A stretch of 64,000 bases of DNA, from positions 62,001 through 126,000 of the forward strand of contig NZ_JALJXJ010000009.1 in NCBI RefSeq assembly GCF_024170005.1. The letters are read 5' to 3'. This stretch comes from Azospirillum lipoferum. Its GTDB lineage: Bacteria > Pseudomonadota > Alphaproteobacteria > Azospirillales > Azospirillaceae. The notes beneath the pieces are model-generated. The model searched no databases and was not told the origin of the DNA. It saw only the letters and a program-made list of their open reading frames with translations. The translations under genes and the position numbers were made by a program. The first letter of the stretch is position 1. Each line of letters opens with the position of its first letter. Positions 1-10,400 of this stretch are shown here, in pieces.

Positions 1-566
1 GAGGTGCGGAAGCCGTCGAAGAAATGCAGGAAGGGCACGCGGGCCCGCAGGGTCGCGGCATGAGCGATCAGCGCCAGATCCTGCGCCTCCTGCACGTTGG
101 CCGAGGCGAGCATGGCGAAGCCGGTCTGGCGGCAGGCCATCACGTCGGAATGGTCGCCGAAGATCGACAGCGCATGGGTCGCCAGCGTCCGCGCCGCCAC
201 ATGCATGCAGAAGGGCGTCAGCTCTCCGGCGATCTTGTACATGTTGGGGATCATCAGCAGCAGGCCCTGCGACGCGGTGAAGGTCGTCGCCAGCGCCCCG
301 GCCTGCAAGGCGCCATGGACCGCCCCGGCGGCACCGCCCTCCGACTGCATCTCCACCACCTGCGGCACGCTGCCCCACAGGTTGGGACGGCGCGCCGCCG
401 ACCATTCGTCGGCGAACTCCCCCATCGGCGAGCTTGGCGTGATGGGGTAGATCGCGATGACGTCGCTGACGCGATAGGCCACCGAAGCCGCCGCCTCGTT
501 GCCGTCCATGATGCGGGCAGCAGGGATGGGCCGGGTGGAGGTGGTGGAGGTCGGGCTCTGGATCAT
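1..566 (-). CDS. nifJ: Pyruvate:ferredoxin (flavodoxin) oxidoreductase, N-terminal part (cut by window edge)
   Basis: Translating the minus strand from the ATG at 566 gives about 188 residues that continue past base 1, so only the N-terminus is here. The chain contains DGNEAAASVAYR and IAIYPITPSSPMGE near the start, then VEMQSEGGAAGAVHGAL and TASQGLLLMIPNMYK. These are the hallmark segments of domain I of the homodimeric pyruvate:ferredoxin/flavodoxin oxidoreductases. The family oxidatively decarboxylates pyruvate to acetyl-CoA with thiamine diphosphate and iron-sulfur clusters. In diazotrophs NifJ can supply low-potential electrons to nitrogenase. An AAAGGA element precedes the start by about ten bases. 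I looked upstream for a sigma-54 -24/-12 box and saw none, so nitrogen control is not shown here. The family call is firm; the physiological role is inference. Confidence 0.9.
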   Translation of the reverse strand, partial: MIQSPTSTTSTRPIPAARIMDGNEAAASVAYRVSDVIAIYPITPSSPMGEFADEWSAARRPNLWGSVPQVVEMQSEGGAAGAVHGALQAGALATTFTASQGLLLMIPNMYKIAGELTPFCMHVAARTLATHALSIFGDHSDVMACRQTGFAMLASANVQEAQDLALIAHAATLRARVPFLHFFDGFRT

Positions 567-777
567 GCCGGAAAAATCCTTTGTGCTGGCGACAGTCGTC
601 TCCGTGAGGCGTCTTCGATGGCGGGGGCCGGCGGAGCTTTGAAAAGCCGGCGGGGCGGGCGGCAGGAAACGGCGATCGGCCAGGGAGAATGGTCGGCCTG
701 GAGCGGGTCGGACACATTGACGCTGGTCAGTCCGACGCGGATTTTCCGGCCGCCGCTGTTCTGCGCTGCACCAAGGT

Positions 778-809
778 CTGATATATTACTTTTGCAAGGA
801 AGGTCTCAA
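778..809 (-). promoter_or_regulatory. Candidate nifJ promoter with AT-rich motif
   Basis: On the minus strand TTGAGA (809-804) is followed after 15 bases by TAATAT (788-783). The -10 overlaps CTGATATATTA (plus strand, 778-788), a motif that recurs at two other promoters nearby. The spacing is short, so this is a weak promoter prediction. Confidence 0.35.
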
Positions 810-1163
810 TTTGTCGCACCGCAGCATCGGCCGCGGATCCAGCAAGCCTGGGGGAGAGGCAACGGCGCACGACCTGAAGCGGATGACCGAAGAGACAGAA
901 GACGTCACATAGCCCTTTGATCCAGGTCATTTATGGCGACCTGATGCTGTGGCTTCCTACAGGCGGATGAACCGGGCCACACAGCCCGCCTTCAAAATCC
1001 GAACAGCAGAACCGCCTTTTCAACTCACGTTTACATTGCGTTGCAACACGCGACCGGCCTCGGGCAAAGGCCGCGACTATGCTGCAACTGCGAAGAAATC
1101 AGCGCACCGCATCATTGAACTGCGACATTTTCGCAAGCACCGAAGGCGGCCCCGGAAAACCGC

Positions 1164-1193
1164 TTGCATCCAACACTGATATATTAATATAAC
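1164..1193 (+). promoter_or_regulatory. Candidate promoter of the MFS transporter gene
   Basis: TTGCAT (1164-1169) and TATAAC (1188-1193) are separated by 18 bases. The AT-rich string CTGATATATTAATATA (1176-1191) covers the spacer and -10. The shorter CTRATATATTA pattern within it also occurs at 778-788 and, inverted, at 2785-2795, so it may be an operator. Prediction by eye only. Confidence 0.45.
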
Positions 1194-1351
1194 TCCGTCA
1201 GCGATGCTCCCGCCCCTCTTGATACGATGCGGAAGCGACCCCGTCGCCCGGCACCGAACACCCGCCGGCCAGGCATCCCGCCCGAGGACCGCCGCCTGAA
1301 GGGCCTGTACGTGCGCACCGGCGCCTGCCGTGGCAGGCATGTGAGGAAAAC

Positions 1352-2635
1352 ATGAACAAGATCCGTGGTTTGCGGTGGCAAATCCTTGCCCTGATGATGC
1401 TGGGCACCGTGGTCAACTACATCGACCGCAACACTCTGGGCATCCTGGCGCCGACGCTGAAGGAACAGCTCCACTTCTCGACCGAGCAATATTCCTTTAT
1501 CGTCAGCGCCTTCCAGCTCTGCTACAGCCTGATGCAGCCGGTGGCCGGCTACATCACCGACCTGATCGGGCTGAAGCTGGGCTACGCGATGTTCGCCGGC
1601 GTCTGGGGCCTCGCCGCCGCCATGCACGCGCTGGCCGGCAGCTGGCAGTCGATGGCCTTCTTCCGCGGTCTGCTGGGCGTCAGCGAAGCGGCGGCCATGC
1701 CGTCGGGCGTCAAGACCTCCACCCTGTGGTTCCCGGCCAGGGAACGCTCCATCGCCACCGGCTGGTTCAACACCGGCAGCTCGATCGGCGCGATGATCGC
1801 CCCGCCCTTCGTCATCTGGCTGTCGCTGACCTATGGCTGGCAGGAAGCCTTCCTGGTCACCGGTCTGCTGGGCGTCGGCATGTCGGCCCTGTGGTACATG
1901 CTGTACCGCAACCCGGAGAACCACCCGCGCCTGACCAAGGAAGAGCACGCCTACATCCTGGAAGGCCAGGAGCATGCCGAGCTGCCGAAGCCGTCGATGA
2001 AGCGCGTGCTGGGCAAGGGCAAGTTCTGGAGCATCGCCGCCGCCCGTTTCCTGACCGAGCCGGCCTGGCAGACCTTCAGCTTCTGGATCCCGCTGTACAT
2101 GGTCTCCACCCGCGGCATGGACATCAAGCAGTTCGCCCTGTTCGCCTGGCTGCCGTTCCTGGCCGGTGACATCGGCTGCATCCTCAGCGGTTACCTGTCG
2201 CCCTTCTTCGTCAAGCGCTTCCGGATGTCGCTGGTCAACTCCCGCATCGCCGGCGTCGGCGTGGGTGCGGTGTGCATGGTCGGCCCGGCGCTGATCAGCT
2301 TCGCCGCCAGCCCGATCACCGCGATCTTCCTGTTCTCCCTGGGCGCCTTCGCCCACCAGATGCTGTCGAGCCTGCTCTATGCCCTGGTCACCGACACCTT
2401 CGAAAAGCAGGACGTCGCCACGGCGACCGGTTTCGGCGGCATGGCCGGCTATCTGGGCGGCATGATCTTCTCGCTGATGATCGGCCAGCTCGCCACCACC
2501 ATCGGGTACGAGCCGCTGTTCGCCTGCCTGACCGTGTTCGACCTGACCGCCTTCGCCATCATCGCCCTGGTCCTGGGCCAGCGCGGCACCAAGCATGGCG
2601 CCGTCCTCCCGAACGCCACGGCCGGCGCCGACTGA
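1352..2635 (+). CDS. MFS transporter, hexuronate (ExuT)-like
   Basis: A 427-residue polytopic membrane protein of the major facilitator superfamily, anion:cation symporter branch. The first helix ends in NYIDRNTLGILAPTLK, followed by a long run of hydrophobic segments consistent with 12 transmembrane helices and a central cytoplasmic loop around KEEHAYILEGQE. These features match hexuronate/galactonate transporters such as ExuT, which bring in glucuronate or galacturonate with protons. The substrate is family inference only, since no uronate catabolic gene is in the window. The ATG at 1352 is preceded by GTGAGGAAAAC, a good ribosome binding site. A strong hairpin with a T tail follows the stop, so the gene appears to be monocistronic. 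Confidence 0.85.
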   Translation: MNKIRGLRWQILALMMLGTVVNYIDRNTLGILAPTLKEQLHFSTEQYSFIVSAFQLCYSLMQPVAGYITDLIGLKLGYAMFAGVWGLAAAMHALAGSWQSMAFFRGLLGVSEAAAMPSGVKTSTLWFPARERSIATGWFNTGSSIGAMIAPPFVIWLSLTYGWQEAFLVTGLLGVGMSALWYMLYRNPENHPRLTKEEHAYILEGQEHAELPKPSMKRVLGKGKFWSIAAARFLTEPAWQTFSFWIPLYMVSTRGMDIKQFALFAWLPFLAGDIGCILSGYLSPFFVKRFRMSLVNSRIAGVGVGAVCMVGPALISFAASPITAIFLFSLGAFAHQMLSSLLYALVTDTFEKQDVATATGFGGMAGYLGGMIFSLMIGQLATTIGYEPLFACLTVFDLTAFAIIALVLGQRGTKHGAVLPNATAGAD

Positions 2636-2670
2636 CGATCCTTCCGAAACCTCTCTGAACAGTGACAAGG

Positions 2671-2702
2671 ACGCCCTCCGGCACAGCGCCGGGGGGCGTT
2701 TT
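2671..2702 (+). terminator. Rho-independent terminator of the MFS gene
   Basis: A 12-bp stem (ACGCCCTCCGGC pairing with GCCGGGGGGCGT, one G-T pair) has a short loop and runs into TTTT. It begins 35 bases after the MFS stop codon. Confidence 0.8.
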
Positions 2703-2764
2703 CCCGTGCCGGCAGACCGGAAACGATGGCGGGCAAAAAAGCTGACCGCGGGAAGAGAAGTCGC

Positions 2765-2793
2765 TTGCCACGCGGATGGGATATTAATATATT
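2765..2793 (+). promoter_or_regulatory. Promoter of a candidate small RNA
   Basis: TTGCCA (2765-2770), a 17-base spacer and TATATT (2788-2793) give a near-consensus housekeeping promoter. It sits after the MFS terminator and before an independent terminator. The -10 region contains the 12-mer ATATATTAATAT (on the opposite strand), also present at the MFS promoter. Confidence 0.55.
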
Positions 2794-2799
2794 AGTCCT

Positions 2800-2895
2800 G
2801 TACCGCTGGATGCGCCGTGGGTTGACCCGGCACAACTTGTTGGACGTTCCTCTCGGACTTCAGAGCCGCCGGTGTTTCCGAGCGGCTCTTTTTTT
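2800..2895 (+). ncRNA. Candidate intergenic small RNA (about 95 nt)
   Basis: The transcript expected from the promoter at 2765-2793 would start near 2800 and end in the T run at 2889-2895. A first hairpin can form around GCCGTGGGTTGACCCGGC. A mostly unpaired stretch with GTTCCTCTC, complementary to purine-rich ribosome binding sites, follows, and then the terminator stem AGAGCCGC/GCGGCTCT. There is no start codon with a plausible reading frame. The hairpin - single-stranded seed - terminator layout is typical of trans-acting sRNAs. I cannot assign it to a named family. Confidence 0.5.
2862..2895 (+). terminator. Rho-independent terminator of the candidate small RNA
   Basis: AGAGCCGC (2862-2869) pairs perfectly with GCGGCTCT (2882-2889), followed by seven T residues. 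There is no A run on the upstream side, so it works on the plus strand only and cannot serve the HAD gene that ends at 2960 on the minus strand. Confidence 0.75.
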
Positions 2896-2959
2896 GTCCG
2901 GTTCGCGCCCATTTTGGCAAACTGCCGAGATCGATGGTGCTCTCGACGCCAAGCCTTTT

Positions 2960-3658
2960 TCACTGCGCCAACCCGCGGCGGCCACCGACTTCATCCAGGT
3001 GGTCCAGCATGTCGGCCGGATCCTCGTAGACACGCAACGCGCCGGAGCGCTCCAGCTCCTCGCGGCCATAACCGCCGGACAGCAGGCCGATACCCAGCGC
3101 CCGCGCCCGCTTGGCGGCGATCATGTCCCAGATGCTGTCCCCGACGACGAAGGCGCTGGCGATGTCGACGCCGATGCGGGCGGCGGCGGCCAGGAACAGG
3201 TCGGGATCGGGCTTGGCATATTCGACCTCGTCGCGGGTGACGACCGCGGCCTTCGCCGGATCGACGCCCAGTTTCTCCAGCGCCGGCCGCGCCGTCTCCA
3301 TCCGGCCGCTGGTGGCGATCGCCCAGGGAATCTTCAACTCCGTCAGCGTGTCCAGCAGGTCGCGTGCACCCGGCAGCGGAACCACGCCGGACGCCAGCCG
3401 CTTGTAGGCCTGGGAATGGCGATGGCGCAGCCGGTCGAGCAGATCCTGGTCGGCTGCCAGTCCGGTCTCGCGCAGGAGCATGTTGGTGAACAGCCCGCCG
3501 CTCATGCCGATCTTGCGGTGGATGCGCCAGACCGACAGGGCGATGCCCTCCTCGTCCAGCGCCTCCTTCCAGGCCAGAACATGCTGATACACCGTGTCGG
3601 TCAGCGTGCCGTCAAGGTCGAACAGAAAGGCGTTGGTCACACGGGGATAGCCGGTCAT
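2960..3658 (-). CDS. HAD-family phosphatase (subfamily IA)
   Basis: A 232-residue haloacid dehalogenase-type hydrolase. Motif I is FLFDLDGTLTDT, with the nucleophilic Asp and general acid/base Asp, about 12 residues from the start. Motif II is IATSG, motif III the lysine of YAKPDPDLF, and motif IV VVGDSIWDM, so all catalytic residues are present. The cap is the helical C1 type of phosphoglycolate phosphatase and beta-phosphoglucomutase relatives. These act on small phosphorylated metabolites in the cytoplasm; the substrate cannot be read from sequence. I prefer the ATG at 3658, just before the conserved core. An upstream start at 3721 would add 21 poorly conserved residues. Transcribed divergently from the MarR-type gene. 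Confidence 0.85.
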   Translation of the reverse strand: MTGYPRVTNAFLFDLDGTLTDTVYQHVLAWKEALDEEGIALSVWRIHRKIGMSGGLFTNMLLRETGLAADQDLLDRLRHRHSQAYKRLASGVVPLPGARDLLDTLTELKIPWAIATSGRMETARPALEKLGVDPAKAAVVTRDEVEYAKPDPDLFLAAAARIGVDIASAFVVGDSIWDMIAAKRARALGIGLLSGGYGREELERSGALRVYEDPADMLDHLDEVGGRRGLAQ

Positions 3659-3893
3659 GTCCAGTGTCCGCAGTTTGTGAGGGTCGGACCAGAGGTGGGA
3701 CCGGCCAGCCGCTTTCGCCAAGGATTTGCCGCGGACAGCAATGGATTTTCGTCAACGATAACCAGCGAGAATCATCATCATACTTTCTCCACGCAGGCGC
3801 GAAGACTGCCGCTTCCGCTGGCGCGTTGACTTCGCTACAGTCCGCGGCCAAGCTTGCCGCCGTTCGTGCGGTTTCGGGGAGGGGGAAGAGCGC

Positions 3894-4379
3894 GTGTCGG
3901 AAAAGCCGGAGGATGGCGACGTTTCGTCGACAGACGATGATCTGGTCACATTGCTGGACCAGGTCAGCCGGCTTGTCTATGGCATCAGCTTCACCGACGG
4001 GCTTTTCCCGGCCCAGTGGGTGGCGCTGCGCTATTTCCATGACGCGCCGGAACCGGCCCGCACCCTGACCGCGCTGGCGCGGTTCCAGAAAATCCACCTG
4101 GCACCGGTGTCGCGTACCGTCTCCACCCTGGTGGACAAGGGGCTGCTGGCCCGCCGCCCGCATCCCGGATTCAAGCGCGGCTGGCTGTTCGACCTGACGG
4201 AGGACGGGCGGACCCTGCTGGACCGCGATCCCCTGCGCCAGTCGCTGAGCCCGCCGATCGCCGCCATGGCGGAGAACGAACGGGCGATGCTGGGCCGCCT
4301 GATGAAGCGCATCATCACCCACATGCAGGCGGGCAGCGAAAGCGGCGGGGAGAAGACCGACGGCGCGCCGGTCGCCTGA
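3894..4379 (+). CDS. MarR-type winged-helix transcriptional regulator
   Basis: A 161-residue protein that begins with GTG after a purine-rich GGGGAGGGGGAAGA ribosome binding site. Residues about 45-110 form a MarR-like winged helix: a recognition-helix segment (VSRTVSTLVDKGLLARR) followed by a wing (WLFDLTEDGRTLL). The rest is helical and would form the dimer interface. Members are small-molecule-responsive DNA-binding dimers, usually repressors. The N-terminal 20 residues are acidic and probably disordered. Its neighbours are a divergent HAD phosphatase and a convergent giant adhesin, so the target may be its own promoter region (3659-3893) or the adhesin/exporter locus; neither is demonstrated. 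Confidence 0.75.
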   Translation: MSEKPEDGDVSSTDDDLVTLLDQVSRLVYGISFTDGLFPAQWVALRYFHDAPEPARTLTALARFQKIHLAPVSRTVSTLVDKGLLARRPHPGFKRGWLFDLTEDGRTLLDRDPLRQSLSPPIAAMAENERAMLGRLMKRIITHMQAGSESGGEKTDGAPVA

Positions 4380-4425
4380 ACCCGCCCGCCGTCCCCTCCC
4401 CTGTCCACCCCTCTGCCCTGCCCCA

Positions 4426-7400
4426 TCAGAACGTCAGCCGTTCGATGTTCTGCAACACCAGCTGGTGATGGTTCTGGTCCTCCAGCGTGACGGTCGTCTC
4501 CTGGGTGAAGGTCAGGCCGTGGCCGGACGGGTCCAGGGTGTAGGCATGCCCGTCGAGCTGTTGCAGCCAGTTGGTGCCGGCGTTGGCGACGAAGGCGCCG
4601 ACCTCCACCACGTCGGTCCAGCCCACCCCGCCATTGATGGTCAGGTCGCCGCCGCGCGGGGCGAAGACGAACAGGTCGTCACCGGCCCCGCCGGACATGC
4701 TGGTCGTTCCGGCGCCGGCATGCAGGATGTCCGCGCCTGAGCTGCCGGTCATCGTCGCACTGGTGGAGACCAGCACCTGCACCGCCAGCGGATCGCTGGA
4801 CAGCCCCTGATCGTCGCTGACCGTCACCTCCAGCGTCCGGGGACCGCCGCCATTCGGCGTCAGGGCCAGATGGTGGAGGATGTCGCTGTAGGTCGCGGTC
4901 GACGCCGTGCCGGACAGCGACAGCTGATGATTGGTGTCGTCCCAGCTGACCTCGATCCCGGTGCCGGCCACCGTCTTGCGCCCGGTCGACGCATCGGTGG
5001 CGATGGTCAGGCTGTCGAGGTTCAGCGTGTCGCCGGTCTGCGACCCGGCGGAAATCCGGATCGACATGCCGGACATGACGCTGCTGTCCACATCGGTGAT
5101 CGTCGCGTCGGAGACCACGGCCGGATGGTCGGTGGCGTCGGCGGCGATCACGGTGGTGGCGTGGGCGGCGGCCAGTGTCGGCTTGTCGTTCACCGGATCG
5201 ACCGTCACGGCAAGCGTCTGCGTCACCGCCGCACTGCTGGACCCGTCCTGGGCGGTCGCGGTGACCGATAGGGTGACGGTGCCGTTGGCGTTGGTGGGCG
5301 GGGTGTAGGTCAGGCCGGTCAGGTCCGACGCGCTGAGGGTCCAGCTGCCGTCGCTGTTGTGGGTGCCGTGGTTCAGGCTGGCGCCGGTGGGCATGCCGGT
5401 GATCAGCACCGTCACCGTCTCCGACCCGTCCGTATCGGTGGAGGCGGCGGTGATGGTCAGCGGGATCGCCGTATCCTCCGAGCCATGGACGGCCGGTGTG
5501 GTCAGCGTCGGCGTGTCGGCGACCGGCGTCACCGTCACCGCGAGCGAGCGGGTAAGGCTCGCCGGCGTGGCATTGCCGTCGGTCGAGGTAGCGGTAACCG
5601 ACAGGGTGAAGCTGCTGCCGCTGTCATGCGGCGGTGTGATCGCAAGGCCGGCCAGCTTGTCCGGCGTCAGCGTGATCGAGCCGTTGACGATGGTCAGCGT
5701 GTCGCCCGCCGTGTTCGACAGGTGGGCGCCGGTCGGGATGTCGGCGATGGTGACGCTCAGCACCTCCGACGGGTCGGTCAGGGCCGGGGTGATCGACAGG
5801 GCGACCGTGCCGTCCTCCGTCACCGAGGCCGGGTCTACCTGCAAGGTCGGCGTATCGGAGACCGCCCGGACCGTGACCGGTAGCTGCGCCACGGTGGAGG
5901 CCGGAGCGGCGCTGCCGTCGGTGGAGGTGGCGGTGACGGTCAGGGTGAAGCCGGTGTGGTCGTTCTGCGGCGGCATGATCTTCAGCCCGGCCAGTTGGGC
6001 CGGAGTCAGGGTGATGCTGCCGCCGCTGACCGTCAGGCTGTTGCCGGCGCTGTTGATCAGGGTGGCACCGGTCGGAATGCCGGCAATGGTGATGCTCAGC
6101 ACCTCCGAACTGTCGGTCAGGGCCGAGGTGATGGACAGCGGGATCGCCGTATCTTCATCGCCCGTCGCCGCCGACACGGTCAGGGTCGGGGCGTCGGACA
6201 CCGGGTTGACGGTCACTGCCAGGGTCGAGGTGACGGAAACCGGAGCGGCGCTGCCGTCCCTGGCGGTGGCGGTCACGGTCAGATTGAAGTCGGCATCGCT
6301 GTTCGACGGCGGCTTGATCGCCAGCCCGGCCAGTTGGGCTTGGGTCAGGGTGATCGAATTGTTGCTGATGGTCAGCGTGTTGCCGGCACTGTTGGTCAGG
6401 GTGGCGCCGGTCGGGATTCCGCTGATGGTGATGCTCAGCGTCTCCGAGCCATCCGTATCGGTCAGCGCCGGGGTGATCGTCAGGGCAATGGGAGTGTCTT
6501 CGTCGCCGGTGGCGGGCGTGACGCTCAGGGTCGGCGTGTCGGTGACCGGGTTCACCGTGACGACCAGCGGCGCGCTGGTGCTGGCCGGCGTGGCGGTGCC
6601 GTCGGTAGCGGTCGCGGTGACGGTCAGGGTGAAGTCGTCGTCGCGGTTCAACGGCGGCGTGATCTTCAGCCCGGCGAGCTGTGTCGGCGTCAGCGTGATC
6701 GAACCGTTGCCGATGGTCAGGGTGTCGCCGGCCGTGTTGCTGAGGCTGGCACCGGTCGGGATGCCGCTGATCGTGACCGTCAGCGTTTCCGAGCCGTCCA
6801 GATCGGTCAGCGCCGGGGTGATCGTCAGCGCGATGCTCGTGTCCTCGTTTCCGGTCGCGGCGGACAGGGTTAGGGTCGGGGTGTCGGACACCGCGGTCAG
6901 GGTGATCGGCACGGTGACCGTCCTGGTCGCCGTGCTGCCGTTGGACTCGATGCTGACGGCGGTGACGGTCAGATTGATCGGTGCGTCGCTGTTGGCGGGC
7001 GGGGTCAGGGTCAGGCCGTTGATCTGGCCCGGCGTCAGGGTCCAGCTTCCGTCGGCATTGTGGGTGCCGGCCGACAGCAGCGCGCCCGTCGGCACGCCGG
7101 TGATCGTCAGGAGACCGAGCCGCTCCGACCCGTCGGTGTCGGCCAGCGCCACCGAGAGGTTCAGCGGCACGGCAGTGTCCTCCGTCCCGGCCAGCGGCGC
7201 CCAGGTGATGATCGGCTGGTCGGCGACCGGATCGACGCCGACCCGGAACAGTTGGCTGGTGGTGGCGGTGGCGCCGGTGGAGGCTTCCGTCGTCGTCGCC
7301 GTCAGGGTCAGGTTGAAATCGATGCCGGCATTGGCCGGCGGCAGCAGCTTCAGCCCGGACAACTGGGCGGCGGTCAGGCTGACTGACCCGGCGGTGGGCG

Positions 7401-10400
7401 TCAGGGTGGTGCCGTTCGCATCGATCAGCACCGCGCCCGCCGGCAGGCCCGACAGGACGATGGCCATCGTCTCCGACCCATCGGTGTCGACCAGGGCCGC
7501 CGTCAGGGTCAGCGCGATGGCGGTGTCCTCGCTGCCCGAGGCGTTGGCGACGATGACGGTGGGCGCGTCGGTGACCGCGGTCACATCGACATGGACGGTA
7601 GCGGTCGTGCTCGCCGTGTCCTTGTTCGAGCTTTCCAGGCTGGTGGCGGTCAGCGTCAGGTCCATGCCGCCGGAATAGTTGCGCGGCGGCGTGACGGTCA
7701 GGCCGGTCAGCTCCGACGGCTTCAGGGTCCAGGACCCGTCGCCGTTGTTGGAGCCGTGGTTCAGAACGGCACCGGCCGGCAGGCCCGACAGGATGACGGC
7801 CATGGTTTCCGACCCGTCGGTGTCGACGAGGCTGGCCGACAGGTTCAGGGCGATGGCGGTGTCCTCCGCCCCGGTCGCGTCATGGACCGTGACGTTCGGC
7901 GCGTCGGCGACCGCCGTGTAGGTGACGGAGACGGTCTTGGTCGACCAGGCGGGGGCCGCCGTGCCGTCCTGGGAAGCCGCCTCCACCGTCAGCGTCACCG
8001 TGCCGGAATAGTTGGCGGGCGGCGTCAGCTTCAGCGCCGCGCGATCGCCGGCGGACAGGCCGGTGAGGTCGTAGACGCCGTTGCCGAGCGACGTGCCGCC
8101 CGACAGGGTGAAGCCGGCCGGAACCGTCACCCGTAGGGCGGTGATCACCTCCCCGGTGCCGACCAGATCGGTGACCGCGGCGTCGATCGACAGGCTGGCG
8201 GCGTGATCCTCCTGCGCGGTGGCGGCGGTGGCGGAAATGGCGGGCGCATCGCTGACCGGCGCCACCTCGACGGACAGGGTCCTGGTCGTGGTCGCGCGGT
8301 CAGCGTTGCTGGTCTCCCGCGAGACCGCGGTCACCGTCAGCTGGATGGTCCCGCTGGCGTCATGGGGCGGGGTGAACTTCAGTCCGGCGAGCTGGCCGGG
8401 GGTCAGCACCCAGTGCCCGGTGGTGGAGTCCAGATAGCCGGCCGACAGCGTGGCGCCGGTCGGCACGCCTGCGATGACGATGCTGGCCAGGGTCTCCGAC
8501 CCGTCGGTGTCGGCCAGTGCTGCGGTGATGTCCAGCGCGATGGCCGTGTCCTCGTTGCCGGACGCCGGCTGCACCGTCAGCAGCGGGCTGTCGGCGACGG
8601 CGGTGACCGTCACCGCCTGGGTCAGCGTGGTGTGGGCGTTGCTGCTGCCCGAAACCACCTCGATGCCGATCGTGAAATCGGCATCGCTGTTCGACGGCGG
8701 CGTCAGCTTGAGGCCATCCAGCTGCGCCCTGGTCAGCGTGATCGAGCCGCCGGTGATGGTCAGCGTGTCGCCGGCCGTGTTGGTCAGGCTGGCACCCGTC
8801 GGGATCCCCGACAGGGTGACGGTGGACACATCCTGCCAGTTCGCCAGGCCGTCCTTCAGGCCGAGCGCCACGGCGGTATCCTCGGCGGTCGTCACAGCCG
8901 CCGGCCGGTCGCTGCCGACGCTGGGATCCGGAACCGGAGGCGGCGGAGGGGGAGGAGGCGGGGGCGGGCTGGTGCCACCGCCGGTGTTTCCCCCGTTGCC
9001 CGGATCGGTCGAACCGCCGCCCGAGGAGGCCGAACTGGTCCAGCTCACCATGAAGCTGTCGGACACGCTGGTGTTGCGGTCGCCCTCGCTTTCGATGCTG
9101 TAGGGGTTGACGGTCAGCGTGATGCTGGCCGTGTCGACATGGGTGGTGCTGTCGACGCTGTGGGTGATGCCGGTGGCGTTCGCATCCTTGACGGTCAGCT
9201 TCAGGCCGCCCTCGGCCAGTGCCGCGGTGTAGTCGTCGGCAGTCAGCGTCCAGGTGCCGTTGCCGTTGTCGAGGCCGCGCGACAGCACCGTGCCCTTCGG
9301 CACGCCGCTGATGGTGACCGCCAGCTTTTCCGACCCGTCGGTGTCGGCCAGGAAGGCGTTCAGGTTCAGCACCATCCCGTCCGGCACGCCGACCGTCGAC
9401 TGGTCGTCGACATGGTAGGGCACCGCCGACCCGTCGGCCGCATGCGACACCGGCGCGTCGGCCACGGCGGTGACGGTGACAGTCGGGGTGTAGGTTCTGG
9501 TCAGGCTGTCGGTGCCGTCGACCACCGTCACCTTGACGGTGATGGTGAAGTCGTCGGCGTTGTTGGCCGGCACGATCAGCCGCAGATTGCCGAGCTTGGC
9601 CGGATCGACCGTCCAGCTGCCGTCATGGTTGTCGGTCAGCGCGCCGGCATCGCTGCTGGTCAGCGTCGCCCAGGCCGGCAGGCCGGAAATGACGATGGCG
9701 GAGATCTGCTCCGAATGGTCGATGTCGCTGGTCAGCGCCGAGATGGTCAGCGGGATGCCGCCGACGGCGTCCTCCAGTGCGCTGGCGCCGATGGAAACGA
9801 CCGGCTCGTCCGCCTTGGGGTCGATGGTGACCGTCAGGTCGCGGGTGTCCTTCAGCGTCCCGCCGGAGGTCACGCCGTGCACCGTGATGATCGGCGCGCC
9901 GTTGCTGTCGGTGGTGATGACGTCCACCTTCAGCGAGATGGTGCCGGCGAAGTCCTGCTTGGTCGTCAGGGTCAGTTCGTTGCGGTAATCCACATCGACC
10001 GACCAGCGGCCGTTGCCGAGATAGACCAGACCGCTCTCGTGCCCCGGCGCCAGCGACAGCCAGGAGCCCGACGGCAGGTTGCTGACCACCAGCGACAGCC
10101 GTTCCGACCCGTCATTGTCGGTCATCACCAGATCGCCGAGCCGCAGGTTGATCGCGGTGTCCTCGTCGCCGCGGGCGCTCAGCGCACCGTTCGGCGTCAC
10201 CACGTCGGCCACGCCCTGCACCTCGACATGGACGCTGACCGACGCCGCGTCGGCGAAGGAGCCGTTGGAACCTTCCGTCGCCCGCGCGGTGAAGGTCAGG
10301 GTGAAGCCGGTGTTGGAGTTGGCCGGCGGGGTGATGGTCAGGCCGCTCAGCTCGGCCTGGGTCAGCACCCATTTGCCGAGTGTCGCGTCATAGTGGCCAT

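Larger units (their letters stand above)
567..1351. other. Intergenic region between nifJ and the MFS gene
   Basis: This 785-base stretch separates two divergent genes. I see no credible protein in it; the overlapping reading frames have the repetitive Arg/Gly/Ala composition typical of shadow frames in GC-rich DNA. It holds the candidate promoters at 778-809 and 1164-1193, and thus a leader of about 150 nt before the MFS gene. I recognise no riboswitch in that leader. Confidence 0.6.

Noticed and set aside
567..810. NifA upstream activator site or sigma-54 promoter of nifJ
   Set aside because: I searched for TGT-N10-ACA and a TGGCAC-N5-TTGC-type pair on the minus strand and found none that fits.
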